Assembly: GCA_017438775.1 (NCBI GenBank)
Contig: JAFRUR010000094.1
Location: 1-36,263, forward strand
Reading direction: 5' to 3'
DNA from: Lachnospiraceae bacterium
GTDB lineage: Bacteria > Bacillota > Clostridia > Lachnospirales > Lachnospiraceae
DNA length: 36,263 nt
The number at the start of each line of letters is the position of its first letter. Within the stretch, counting starts at the first letter, position 1. The notes beneath the pieces are model-generated. The model was not told where the DNA came from, made no database searches, and saw only the letters and a program-made list of their open reading frames with translations. Positions 23,945 to 31,460 of this stretch are shown piece by piece. The position numbers and the translations under genes are program-made.

Positions 23945-24901
23945 TTATTCGGCTCCCGCGTGCGCCTTGATCTCCTCAAGACCCTCGCGGCACAGTTCAA
24001 TGAACCGCGAGGCCGCGCGCGGCAGGTAGTGCTCCCGCATGTTGGCGATCACCAGGGTGCCCGTCGTCCTGCGGTCGCGGATCGGGAAAAACTCCAGTTC
24101 CGCGTTGCGGGAGCTGCGGTCGGGGATGGCCCACATGAACAGCTCCGGGTACACGGTGATCCCCATGCCGCGGGACGCCAGCGCCAGCGCCGTTCCGGTG
24201 TTTTCGGTCTCCAGCACGATGTTGGGCGAATATCCCATGCGCTCCATGTACCGGTCGAACATGGCGCGCACGCGGTTCTCCCGGGTCAGCAGGATGAACG
24301 GCAGATCCGTGAAAAGCCCCATGTCCAGATGCTCCCGGCACCGGCTCACGACCCTGTCCGCCCTGTCCCCGAAGGTCTCCCGCAGGAGCTTCTTGGGGAC
24401 CACGAGGAAGAGCCGCTCCTTCGCGAGTTCCGTGTAGGTGACGCCCTCGATGGAGATCGGCAGGAAGTCGATCATCAGGTCCAGGGCGCCGCGCTTTAAG
24501 GCGCCCTCCATCTCCGTGGAGTTCTCCTCCACCAACCGGACTTCCATCAGCGGGTATTCCTCGCGGAACCGCGGAAGGATGGAAGGCAGGATGGCGCGGC
24601 CGCAGGTGTGCGAAACGCCTATGCGGATCTCTCCCGCGCGGCTCTCCTTTACATCTCCCGCCATCTGGAGGATCTGGCGCTCGATGCCGGCCATCTGCTG
24701 GGCATACTCGTAGAAGCGCTTTCCGGCATAGGTCAGCGAGAGCGCCGGCGTGCGCTCGAAGAGCTTCACGCCCAGCTCCTCCTCCAGTCTGGCCATGTGG
24801 TTGGAAAGCGCCTGCTGCGACACGAAGAGGCGCCGCGCCGCGCGGGTGATGTTCATCTCCTCCACGGTGGTGATGAAGTAATGGATGGTGTTCAGATTCA
24901 T
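23945..24901 (-). CDS. LysR-family transcriptional regulator
   Basis: The 318-aa protein starts MNLNTIHYFITTVEEMNITRAARRLFVSQQALSNHMARLEEELGVKLFER-type helix-turn-helix (residues 1-60) and has a two-subdomain effector-binding part (about 90-305). This is the classical LTTR layout; such proteins usually act on a divergent target and respond to a pathway metabolite. Here the divergent target is the korD-korA-korBC operon, and a palindrome with T-N11-A geometry lies between. The DUF5058-M20 genes lie downstream on the same strand and may be co-regulated. GGAGG precedes the ATG by 9 bases. The inducer is unknown; a 2-oxoacid or amino acid is a fair guess. Confidence 0.93.
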   Translation of the reverse strand: MNLNTIHYFITTVEEMNITRAARRLFVSQQALSNHMARLEEELGVKLFERTPALSLTYAGKRFYEYAQQMAGIERQILQMAGDVKESRAGEIRIGVSHTCGRAILPSILPRFREEYPLMEVRLVEENSTEMEGALKRGALDLMIDFLPISIEGVTYTELAKERLFLVVPKKLLRETFGDRADRVVSRCREHLDMGLFTDLPFILLTRENRVRAMFDRYMERMGYSPNIVLETENTGTALALASRGMGITVYPELFMWAIPDRSSRNAELEFFPIRDRRTTGTLVIANMREHYLPRAASRFIELCREGLEEIKAHAGAE

Positions 24902-24932
24902 CGGTCAAAGCCTCCGGACCGTTCCTGATCAC

Positions 24933-24961
24933 AGCATAGCACATCGCGGGGACTGCCACAA
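24933..24961 (-). promoter_or_regulatory. Promoter of lysR
   Basis: Read leftward, TTGTGG (24961-24956), 17 bases and TATGCT (24938-24933). Confidence 0.68.
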
Positions 24962-24964
24962 CAT

Positions 24965-24989
24965 TTTTCTTGTGATAACTTGAAGAAAA
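24965..24989. promoter_or_regulatory. LysR-type binding site (TTTTCTT-N11-AAGAAAA)
   Basis: Perfect 7-bp arms flank an 11-base centre, the T-N11-A geometry of LTTR boxes. It lies just upstream of the lysR -35 and about 8 bases before the kor -35, suited to control both. Confidence 0.72.
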
Positions 24990-24996
24990 TATATGT

Positions 24997-25025
24997 TTTT
25001 CATGTGGCACGTGCGAGTGTAATAT
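24997..25025 (+). promoter_or_regulatory. Promoter of the kor operon
   Basis: TTTTCA (24997-25002), 17 bases and TAATAT (25020-25025). The weak -35 fits a promoter that needs an activator such as the adjacent LysR protein. Confidence 0.55.
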
Positions 25026-25078
25026 GGGAGGTGAAGGAAACCGCCTCACCGTGAGGAGAGCCGCCTCAGGAGGAAATC

Positions 25079-25297
25079 ATGGCACCGATCAAAAAGCGGG
25101 ACAAGCATCTCCTGACCACAGATCCGGCCTGGTGCAAGGGCTGCGGAATCTGCGTGGAGTTCTGTCCGAAGTCTGTTCTGGAGCTGGAGAACGAGAAGAT
25201 CCACATCCGTTCTCTCGAAGACTGCATCGGCTGCGGCACATGCGAGAGCCTGTGCCCGGATTACGCGATCTGGTTCAGGGAGGAGCAGCATGGCTAA
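25079..25297 (+). CDS. korD: 2-oxoacid:ferredoxin oxidoreductase delta subunit (2x4Fe-4S ferredoxin)
   Basis: The 72-aa protein carries two 4Fe-4S motifs, CKGCGICVEFCP (about 19-30) and CIGCGTCESLCP (about 49-60), with little else. In KorABCD/VorABCD enzymes this subunit passes electrons from the thiamine centre to ferredoxin. The ATG at 25079 is preceded by GGAGG. It overlaps korA by eight bases and opens the operon. The assignment to a Kor-type enzyme comes from the neighbouring subunits; the substrate (2-oxoglutarate or branched-chain 2-oxoacids) cannot be read from this subunit. Confidence 0.93.
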   Translation: MAPIKKRDKHLLTTDPAWCKGCGICVEFCPKSVLELENEKIHIRSLEDCIGCGTCESLCPDYAIWFREEQHG

Positions 25298-26450
25298 CGT
25301 TTTGATGCAGGGGAACGAAGCCGTCGTGGAGGGCGCCATCGCCGCCGGCATGCGTTTCTTCGCGGGCTATCCCATCACCCCTTCGACCGAGATCGCGGAG
25401 GGCGCCTCGCGCCGTCTCCCCCAGGTCGGGGGACACTTTGTTCAGATGGAGGACGAACTCGCCTCCATGGCAGCCGTCATCGGCGCGAGCACCACGGGCG
25501 CCAAGAGCATAACCGCGACCAGCGGCCCCGGCTTCTCCTTAAAGCAGGAGAACATCGGCTACGCCTGCCTCGCGGAGATCCCCTGCGTCATCGTGGACGT
25601 GCAGCGCTGCGGTCCGTCCACCGGCCTTCCCACCTCGCCGTCGCAGGGCGACTACATGCAGGCCCGCTGGGGCACCCACGGGGATCACCCCATGATCGCC
25701 CTCTCACCCTCTTCCGTCGCGGAGACCTACCGCCTGGCCATCCGCGCCTTCAACCTGAGCGAGAAGTACCGGACCCCCGTCATCCTGCTGATGGACGAGA
25801 TCGTCGGCCACATGCGCGAGGGCATCCGCATCCCCACCCCGGACGAGATCGAGATCGTGAACCGGCGCGAGGCCGGCAACTACGGCGCGTACAAGTTCGC
25901 CTACCGCGTCCCTGAGGGGAAGATCTCCCTCGGCATGAGGCCCTTCGGCGAGGGCTCCCGCTACAACATGACCGGCCTCATGCACGACTACTCCGGCTTC
26001 CCGGTCAACTCCCCCGTCATCACGCATGAGCTGATGGAGCGCATCATGCACAAGATCAGCGACCATCTGGACGACATCCTCGAGACCGAGGAGTACCGGA
26101 TGGAGGACGCAGAATATGCCGTGGCCTGCTTCGGCGGGACCGCGCGGGCCGCGCGCGACGCGGTGGACGCGGCGCGGGAGCAGGGAATCAAGGCCGGTAT
26201 GTGGCGCCCCGTCACCGTCTGGCCCTTCCCGGAAGAGAGCCTGAAAAAAGCGGCTGCGAACCTGAAGGGGATCCTGATGGCCGAGCACAACTACGGCCAG
26301 ATGCTTCTGGAAGTCGAGCGCTGCGTGCGCGGCGGCGTCCCCATTGAGTTTATCGGCCGGGTGGACGGCACCGTCATCCCGCCGTCCGAGATCCTTGAAA
26401 AACTGCAGGCGATGCACGCCGGAGGAGCGGAGGGTCATCATGCCAAGTGA
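25290..26450 (+). CDS. korA: 2-oxoacid:acceptor oxidoreductase alpha subunit
   Basis: The 386-aa protein is the alpha subunit of the multi-subunit enzymes that oxidatively decarboxylate 2-oxoacids to acyl-CoA with reduction of ferredoxin. MQGNEAVVEGAIAAG and FFAGYPITPSTEIAEG are the domain I signature; the YPITPST loop shapes the active site. Further on come MEDELASMAAVIGAS, TATSGPGFSLKQENIGYA, and a domain II region with WRPVTVWPFPE. It overlaps korD by 8 bases and korBC by 11, so the three are translated together. GGAGG lies before the ATG. The length and motifs fit 2-oxoglutarate or 2-oxoisovalerate enzymes better than pyruvate enzymes. Confidence 0.94.
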   Translation: MANVLMQGNEAVVEGAIAAGMRFFAGYPITPSTEIAEGASRRLPQVGGHFVQMEDELASMAAVIGASTTGAKSITATSGPGFSLKQENIGYACLAEIPCVIVDVQRCGPSTGLPTSPSQGDYMQARWGTHGDHPMIALSPSSVAETYRLAIRAFNLSEKYRTPVILLMDEIVGHMREGIRIPTPDEIEIVNRREAGNYGAYKFAYRVPEGKISLGMRPFGEGSRYNMTGLMHDYSGFPVNSPVITHELMERIMHKISDHLDDILETEEYRMEDAEYAVACFGGTARAARDAVDAAREQGIKAGMWRPVTVWPFPEESLKKAAANLKGILMAEHNYGQMLLEVERCVRGGVPIEFIGRVDGTVIPPSEILEKLQAMHAGGAEGHHAK

Positions 26451-27879
26451 ATTAGTCTATGAGTACATGCGAATCGACCATCTGCCGCACATCTGGTGCG
26501 CGGGCTGCGGCAACGGCACGCTGATGCACGACATCGTGGTGGCCCTGGACGACCTCATCCGCGACAAGGAGAGCGGCATCACGCGCGAGAACGTCGTCAT
26601 CGTCTCCGGCATCGGCTGCTCCGCGCGCGCGGCCGGCTACCTCGACTTCTCTTCGATCCACACCACCCACGGACGCGCCATCGCCTTCGCGACGGGCATC
26701 AAAATCGCCAATCCGAATCTCCACGTCATCGTGGTCACAGGCGACGGCGACTGCTCCGCCATCGGCGGAAACCACCTGATCCACGCGGCAAGGCGCAACC
26801 TCGATCTCACCGTCGTTGTTTTCAACAACACCACCTACGGCATGACGGGGGGCCAGTACTCCCCCACCACGCCGCAGTTCGACACCGCGGCCACAGCGCC
26901 CTACGGCGTGATCGACCGGCCGTTCAACATCGCGGAGCTCGCGGCGGGCGCCGGCGCGTCCTTCACCGCCAGCGGCGACGTCTTCCACACGAAGGAGACC
27001 ATCCGCCAGATCAGGAACGGGATCCTGCACCACGGTTTCTCGCTGATCGAGTGCCACTCCATCTGTCCCACCTACTACGGCCGCAAAAACCGCAAGGGAA
27101 GCGCCGTGGATATGCTGAAATACCAGAAAGAGCACGGCCTCATCCGGTCCGCCTACGACAGGCTCCCCGCGGATAAGAAAAAGGACTACTACCCCGTCGG
27201 CTCCCTGACCGAAAACGGATACCCGGAGTTCACGGACCTGTACAGCTACATCATCAAGTCCGCACAGAGCCAGGGCCCGCTCGACCGCTCGCCGCGCAGG
27301 GACGTCGTGATGCCCGGCACCGGCACGCACCTCACGAAGGACCGCTACGAGATGCGCCTGGCCGGTTCCGGCGGACAGGGCGTCATTCTGGCCAGCGTCA
27401 TCCTGGCCGAGGCGGCCGTGATCGAGGGCAAGAACGCGATCCAGTCCCAGTCCTACGGCCCTGAGGCCCGCGGCGGCACCTGCCGCGCGGAGGCCATCCT
27501 CGGAGAGAAGCCCCTCGGCTACTCGAAGGTCAGCCGGCCGCACTTTCTCCTGGCCCTCACGCAGGCCTCGCTGGACAAGTATTCCGGCAACCTCGCGGAC
27601 GACGCGTTCGTCCTGATCGACTCCTCCCTCACGGCCCCGGAGGGCCTGACCGCAAGGACCGTCAGCCTGCCGATCCTGAAGACCGCGCGCGACGTCGTCG
27701 GGAAGTCCATGACGGCCAACATCGTGGCCCTGGGCGCCATCAACGGCCTGCTCCGCCTCTTCCCGGAGGAAGTGCTGCAGGAGGCCGTGAAGCGCCACAT
27801 CCCCGGCGGCACAGAGGAACTCAACCTGCGCGCCCTCAAAGAGGGAGAGGCCCTCGCGGCGCAGGCCGTACAGGCCTGA
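26440..27879 (+). CDS. 2-oxoacid:ferredoxin oxidoreductase beta-gamma fusion
   Basis: The 479-aa protein joins two subunits that are often separate. Residues 1-275 are the thiamine diphosphate-binding beta subunit: HIWCAGCGNGTLMHDI, SGIGCSARAAGYLDF, TGDGDCSAIGGNH and NNTTYGMTGGQYSPTTP, which hold the cofactor and Mg2+. After a linker with PGTGTHLTKDRYE, residues 305-479 are the gamma subunit: MRLAGSGGQGVILASVIL, QSYGPEARGGTCRAE and a C-terminal KSMTANIVALGAINGL. GGAGGG lies just before the ATG at 26440, which is inside the end of korA. The fused form keeps beta and gamma at 1:1. No missing key residue is seen. Confidence 0.92.
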   Translation: MPSELVYEYMRIDHLPHIWCAGCGNGTLMHDIVVALDDLIRDKESGITRENVVIVSGIGCSARAAGYLDFSSIHTTHGRAIAFATGIKIANPNLHVIVVTGDGDCSAIGGNHLIHAARRNLDLTVVVFNNTTYGMTGGQYSPTTPQFDTAATAPYGVIDRPFNIAELAAGAGASFTASGDVFHTKETIRQIRNGILHHGFSLIECHSICPTYYGRKNRKGSAVDMLKYQKEHGLIRSAYDRLPADKKKDYYPVGSLTENGYPEFTDLYSYIIKSAQSQGPLDRSPRRDVVMPGTGTHLTKDRYEMRLAGSGGQGVILASVILAEAAVIEGKNAIQSQSYGPEARGGTCRAEAILGEKPLGYSKVSRPHFLLALTQASLDKYSGNLADDAFVLIDSSLTAPEGLTARTVSLPILKTARDVVGKSMTANIVALGAINGLLRLFPEEVLQEAVKRHIPGGTEELNLRALKEGEALAAQAVQA

Positions 27880-27930
27880 CGCGGCAGTTTCCTTCAGCGA
27901 TTCCGACACATTGTCTGTTCTTCCTCAAAA

Positions 27931-27965
27931 GGGCTCCTGCTTCCCGGCAGGAGCCCGATTTCTTT
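27931..27965 (+). terminator. Terminator of the kor operon
   Basis: GGGCTCCTGC, a 6-base loop and GCAGGAGCCC, then GATTTCTTTT. It lies about 50 bases after the stop codon. The following stretch to 28108 holds small hairpins at 27969-27982 and 28016-28028 and no recognisable gene. Confidence 0.88.
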
Positions 27966-28108
27966 TCTGTGCCGGCTGGCACATTTCCAACCCGGTGTCC
28001 CCGGCTGTCCAAAATGCCTGCCGCAGGCTCATGCGCCGAAAGTGCCGTCCGCTCTCATCATGACAAAGGAGACCGCCGGAACGCCGTTTTTCTTGTGAAA
28101 TACAGATA

Positions 28109-28138
28109 TTGAACAACGACAGCCGAGGGGTGTATACT
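28109..28138 (+). promoter_or_regulatory. Promoter of the nhaC-like gene
   Basis: TTGAAC (28109-28114), 18 bases and TATACT (28133-28138). The leader before the ATG is short, about 25 bases. Confidence 0.7.
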
Positions 28139-28148
28139 ACGGCTGTCG
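28117..28148. promoter_or_regulatory. CGACAGCCG-N14-CGGCTGTCG dyad around the -10
   Basis: Perfect 9-bp arms lie on each side of the -10, one in the spacer and one at the expected start point. The geometry fits a repressor operator; an RNA hairpin is less likely because the left arm is upstream of the start. Confidence 0.65.
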
Positions 28149-28169
28149 GTCATTTTTCGAGGTGAAGCC

Positions 28170-29465
28170 ATGGAACTCCTGGTCCTGGGACTTTTCTGCG
28201 TCAGTCTCCTGCTCTGTCTTGCGACAGGGCTTTCAATTCTGTACGCGCTGGTCCTGGGACTTCTGCTTTTCATGCTCTACGGCAGGCACAAGGGGTTCGC
28301 CTGGAAGGAGCTTCTCAACATGGCGCTCGCTGGCGTCAAAACCGTGCAGGGCATCCTGATCACCTTTCTCCTGATCGGCGTCATGACGGCGCTCTGGCGC
28401 GCGGCCGGGACCATTCCGACCATCGTCACCTACGCCTCGGGCCTGATCCGCCCCTCCGTCTTTCTCCTGATGACCTTCCTGCTCTGCGGCGCCGTCTCCA
28501 TCCTGACCGGCACCTCGCTGGGCACCGCGGCCACCATGGGCGTCATCTGCGCCTCCATGGGCACAGCGATGGGCGCCTCCCCCCTGCTGACGGGCGGCGC
28601 GGTCCTCTCCGGCGCCTTCTTCGGGGACCGGTGCTCCCCCGTCTCCACCAGCGCCCTGCTGGTGGCGGCCGTCACGAAGACCGACATCTACGACAACATC
28701 CGCCGCATGGTAAAGAGCGCCCTCGTGCCGTTTCTTCTCACCTGCGCGGTCTATCTGGCCCTCGGCCTCTTCCTCCCGCGCGGCGGCGGGGTCCTGGACC
28801 TTGAGGCCCTCTTCTCCCGCGCCTTCGTGCTGCATCCGGTGACCCTGCTCCCGGCCGCGGCCATCCTCGTGCTCGCGGCGTTCCGCGTCAAGGTGAAGGC
28901 CGCCATGTGCGCCAGCATCCTGACCGCCGTGCCGATCTGTCTCTTCCTGCAGGGCATCCCCCCCGCAGAGGTCCTCCGGGCCGCCGTCTTCGGCTTTGTC
29001 CCGCAGGATCCGCAGGTCGCCGCGATGGTGAGCGGCGGCGGCGTTCTCTCCATGCTGCGGGTCTCCGCCATCGTCTGCCTCTCGTCCTCGTACTCGGACC
29101 TCTTCGACAAAACGGGGCTTCTGGACGGGGCCAAGCATGCGGCCGCTTCCCTTGCGGCAAAGACGACGCCCTTCGCGGCGACTCTCGTCTCCTCGATCCT
29201 CTCGGGCATGCTGGCCTGCAACCAGACGCTGGCCATCCTTCTGACCCACGAACTGTGTGCGGACGTCTACGCGGACGGCAGCGACATGGCCCTGGACCTC
29301 GAGGACACGGCCGTGGTGACCTCGCCCCTGATCCCCTGGTCCATCGCGGTCGCCACGCCCCTGACCACCGTCGGCGCGCCCATCGCCTCCGTCTGCGCGG
29401 CGTTTTACCTGATGCTGCTGCCGCTGTGGAGGCTTCTCCTGTCTTTGCGGCGGACAAAGTCCTGA
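28170..29465 (+). CDS. nhaC: NhaC-family Na+/H+ antiporter-like transporter
   Basis: The 431-aa protein is strongly hydrophobic, with about ten to eleven helices over its length. ILTGTSLGTAATMGVICASMG and GAVLSGAFFGDRCSPVSTSALLVA are signature regions of the NhaC/ion-transporter superfamily, with the acidic residue in FFGDRCSP. CNQTLAILLTHELC and VTSPLIPWSIAVATPL match the second half of the family. Members exchange Na+ for H+ or organic acids such as malate/lactate, so the substrate is not fixed. GAGGTGA precedes the ATG. It is a single gene between the kor operon and aspA; a link to 2-oxoacid or dicarboxylate metabolism is possible. Confidence 0.9.
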   Translation: MELLVLGLFCVSLLLCLATGLSILYALVLGLLLFMLYGRHKGFAWKELLNMALAGVKTVQGILITFLLIGVMTALWRAAGTIPTIVTYASGLIRPSVFLLMTFLLCGAVSILTGTSLGTAATMGVICASMGTAMGASPLLTGGAVLSGAFFGDRCSPVSTSALLVAAVTKTDIYDNIRRMVKSALVPFLLTCAVYLALGLFLPRGGGVLDLEALFSRAFVLHPVTLLPAAAILVLAAFRVKVKAAMCASILTAVPICLFLQGIPPAEVLRAAVFGFVPQDPQVAAMVSGGGVLSMLRVSAIVCLSSSYSDLFDKTGLLDGAKHAAASLAAKTTPFAATLVSSILSGMLACNQTLAILLTHELCADVYADGSDMALDLEDTAVVTSPLIPWSIAVATPLTTVGAPIASVCAAFYLMLLPLWRLLLSLRRTKS

Positions 29466-29635
29466 TCCCGGGGCCTGCCCCGGCCGGACACGGATGCAGG
29501 TTTTCTCCCTGCAAATGCTTCTGCCTCAGATCCGGGGATACGCCGCGGGGACGGCTGCCGTCCGCAGGAGCGCGAATTTGCCCCGCTGCGGCCGTTTTGT
29601 CCGCGGACGCGTATTTTCCCCCGAAACTGTGCCAA

Positions 29636-29680
29636 AAAGCCCTCTGCGCGCCGCCTGCGGCGTTCAGAGGGCCTTTCTGT
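29636..29680 (+). terminator. Terminator of the nhaC-like gene
   Basis: GCCCTCTG (29639-29646) pairs with CAGAGGGC (29665-29672), with an inner GCCGC/GCGGC stem, then CTTTCTGTTT. The stretch 29466-29635 shows nothing else. Confidence 0.78.
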
Positions 29681-29749
29681 TTCCCGGGGCGCCGTCTCTC
29701 CCGAAGGCGGCGCGGCATGCCGCAGACAAGGTCGAAGGCTGCCGGATCC

Positions 29750-29783
29750 GGAATAAAACAACCCCCGCGGAACTTCCGCGGGG
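29750..29783 (-). terminator. Terminator of aspA
   Basis: Read leftward, CCCCGCGG, a short loop and CCGCGGGG are followed by a U-rich stretch (TTGTTTTATT), about 50 bases after the aspA stop. Confidence 0.85.
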
Positions 29784-29832
29784 TTTCCTGTCTGCAGACC
29801 GAAAGCGCCGATAAACGGCGGGCGCTACAGCA

Positions 29833-31239
29833 TCACTTTTTCAGTTTCACGAAGCCCGGCTTGGTCAGCCGGTACGGATCCATGATCTGCGACATCTGCT
29901 CCTCCGTAAGGATACCCTCCCGCAGCACCAGCTCGCGGATGGGCGTGCCGGTCTCCAGGGCCTTCTTGGCCAGGGCCGCGGAGGCGGTGTAGCCGATGTA
30001 GGGGTTCAGGGCCGTCACGATGCCTACGCTCTGCTCCAGGAGCTGCTCACAGCGGGTCTCGTTGGCCTCGATGCCGTTCACGCAGTTGACAATGAAGGTG
30101 TCCACCGCGTTCCGGAGGAAGTCGATCGACTGGAACAGGGAGTAGAACACCACGGGCTCAAAGGCATTGAGCTCGAGCTGGCCGGCCTCGACCGCGAAGG
30201 AGATCGCCACGTCGTTGCCGATGATGCGGAAGGCGACCTGGTTGACCACCTCCGGAATGACCGGGTTGACCTTGCCGGGCATGATCGAGGAGCCGGGCTG
30301 CTTGGCCGGGAGGCGGATCTCGCCGAAACCGGTCTTCGGGCCGGAGCCCATCAGTCTGAGGTCGCTCGCGATCTTGGACAGCGTGAGCGCGCAGTCTTTC
30401 AGGGCGCTGGAGATCGAGGCGAAGCAGTCGATGTTCTGCGTCGCGTCGATCAGGTCCTCGGCCTGAATGTAGGGCACATCCGTGACCTGGGAGAGAATCT
30501 CCGCGATGTGGTCGTAGTAGTACTGGTTCGCGTTGATGCCGGTGCCGATGGCCGTTCCGCCCATGTTGATCGAGTGCATCTCGATCTCGTACTTCATGAT
30601 GCGCTCGAGGCCGCGGCGGGTCGCGGAGGCGTAGGCCAGAAACTCCTGGCCCAGGCGGATCGGGACCGCATCCTCCATCTGCGTGCGGCCCATCTTCAGG
30701 ATGTTGTCGAACTCCTGCGACTTCTGCGCGAAGGCCCGGCAAAGGCCGGTCAGGCTCTTCCCCAGTCCGGACAGCAGCGAGATCACGGTCATCTTGCCGG
30801 CCGTGGGGATGACGTCGTTCGTCGACTGACCGCGGTTCACGTGGTCGAGCGGGCTCACGAGGCTGTAGTCCCCGAGCTGGCCGCCCAGGATCTCGATCGC
30901 GACGTTCGCGATCACCTCGTTTGCATTCATGTTGATGGACGTACCCGCGCCGCCCTGGATCGGATCCACGATGAACTGGTCGTGGAACTCTCCCGCGATG
31001 ATGCGGTCGCAGGCTTTCACGATGGCGCCGCCGATGACGGCGTCCAGGTTGTCCGCGCGCATGTTCGCGATGGCGCAGGCCTTCTTCAGGTAGGCCAGGC
31101 TGCGGATCATTTCCGGGTGCACGCGGTCCCCGGTGATGGAGAAGTTTTCGAGGGCCCGCACGGACTGGACGCCGTAATACGCGTCTGCGGGGACCTCTTT
31201 GATGCCGATGGAATCGGATTCGATTCGGATGCTGCTCAC
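29833..31239 (-). CDS. aspA: Aspartate ammonia-lyase
   Basis: AspA converts L-aspartate to fumarate and ammonia. The protein (468 aa) has IRIESDSIGIKEVPADAYYGVQS at the N-terminus, a GGAGTSINMNANEV and STNDVIPTA region, and the superfamily loop GSSIMPGKVNPVIPE with the catalytic Ser near residue 317. EAGQLELNAFEPV and GIEANETRC favour aspartase (AspA/AnsB type) over class II fumarase. I chose the GTG at 31239 (VSSIRIES) because GGAGG lies about 10 bases upstream; the longer frame runs through the promoter. The gene is monocistronic with its own promoter and terminator. Fumarate made here would feed the reductive or oxidative branch around 2-oxoacids in an anaerobe. Confidence 0.93.
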   Translation of the reverse strand: MSSIRIESDSIGIKEVPADAYYGVQSVRALENFSITGDRVHPEMIRSLAYLKKACAIANMRADNLDAVIGGAIVKACDRIIAGEFHDQFIVDPIQGGAGTSINMNANEVIANVAIEILGGQLGDYSLVSPLDHVNRGQSTNDVIPTAGKMTVISLLSGLGKSLTGLCRAFAQKSQEFDNILKMGRTQMEDAVPIRLGQEFLAYASATRRGLERIMKYEIEMHSINMGGTAIGTGINANQYYYDHIAEILSQVTDVPYIQAEDLIDATQNIDCFASISSALKDCALTLSKIASDLRLMGSGPKTGFGEIRLPAKQPGSSIMPGKVNPVIPEVVNQVAFRIIGNDVAISFAVEAGQLELNAFEPVVFYSLFQSIDFLRNAVDTFIVNCVNGIEANETRCEQLLEQSVGIVTALNPYIGYTASAALAKKALETGTPIRELVLREGILTEEQMSQIMDPYRLTKPGFVKLKK

Positions 31240-31287
31240 TTGCTTCCAGCCTCCTGCTGCTTGGACGGGACAAAAGTTTCCGACTGG

Positions 31288-31316
31288 ATTATACCGTACT
31301 TTCCCAGTTTTATCAA
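31288..31316 (-). promoter_or_regulatory. Promoter of aspA
   Basis: Read leftward, TTGATA (31316-31311), 17 bases and a perfect TATAAT (31293-31288), about 48 bases before the GTG start. Confidence 0.82.
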
Positions 31317-31364
31317 CTTCGGAAGGAGGACCGCAGACCCGCAAAATCAAAGAGGCTGAACATG

Positions 31365-31398
31365 AAACTGCCCGGCGCGGATGCGCCGGGCAGTTTTT
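31365..31398. terminator. Terminator of the large secreted protein gene
   Basis: AAACTGCCCGGCGC and GCGCCGGGCAGTTT form a 14-bp stem with a 4-base loop. T-runs flank it on both strands; it insulates the secreted-protein gene from aspA. Confidence 0.9.
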
Positions 31399-31460
31399 GT
31401 TTTCTGAACAGGTCCGCGGGACGCCGCACGGCGCGCCGCGGATCCGGTTTCAGTGACGAA

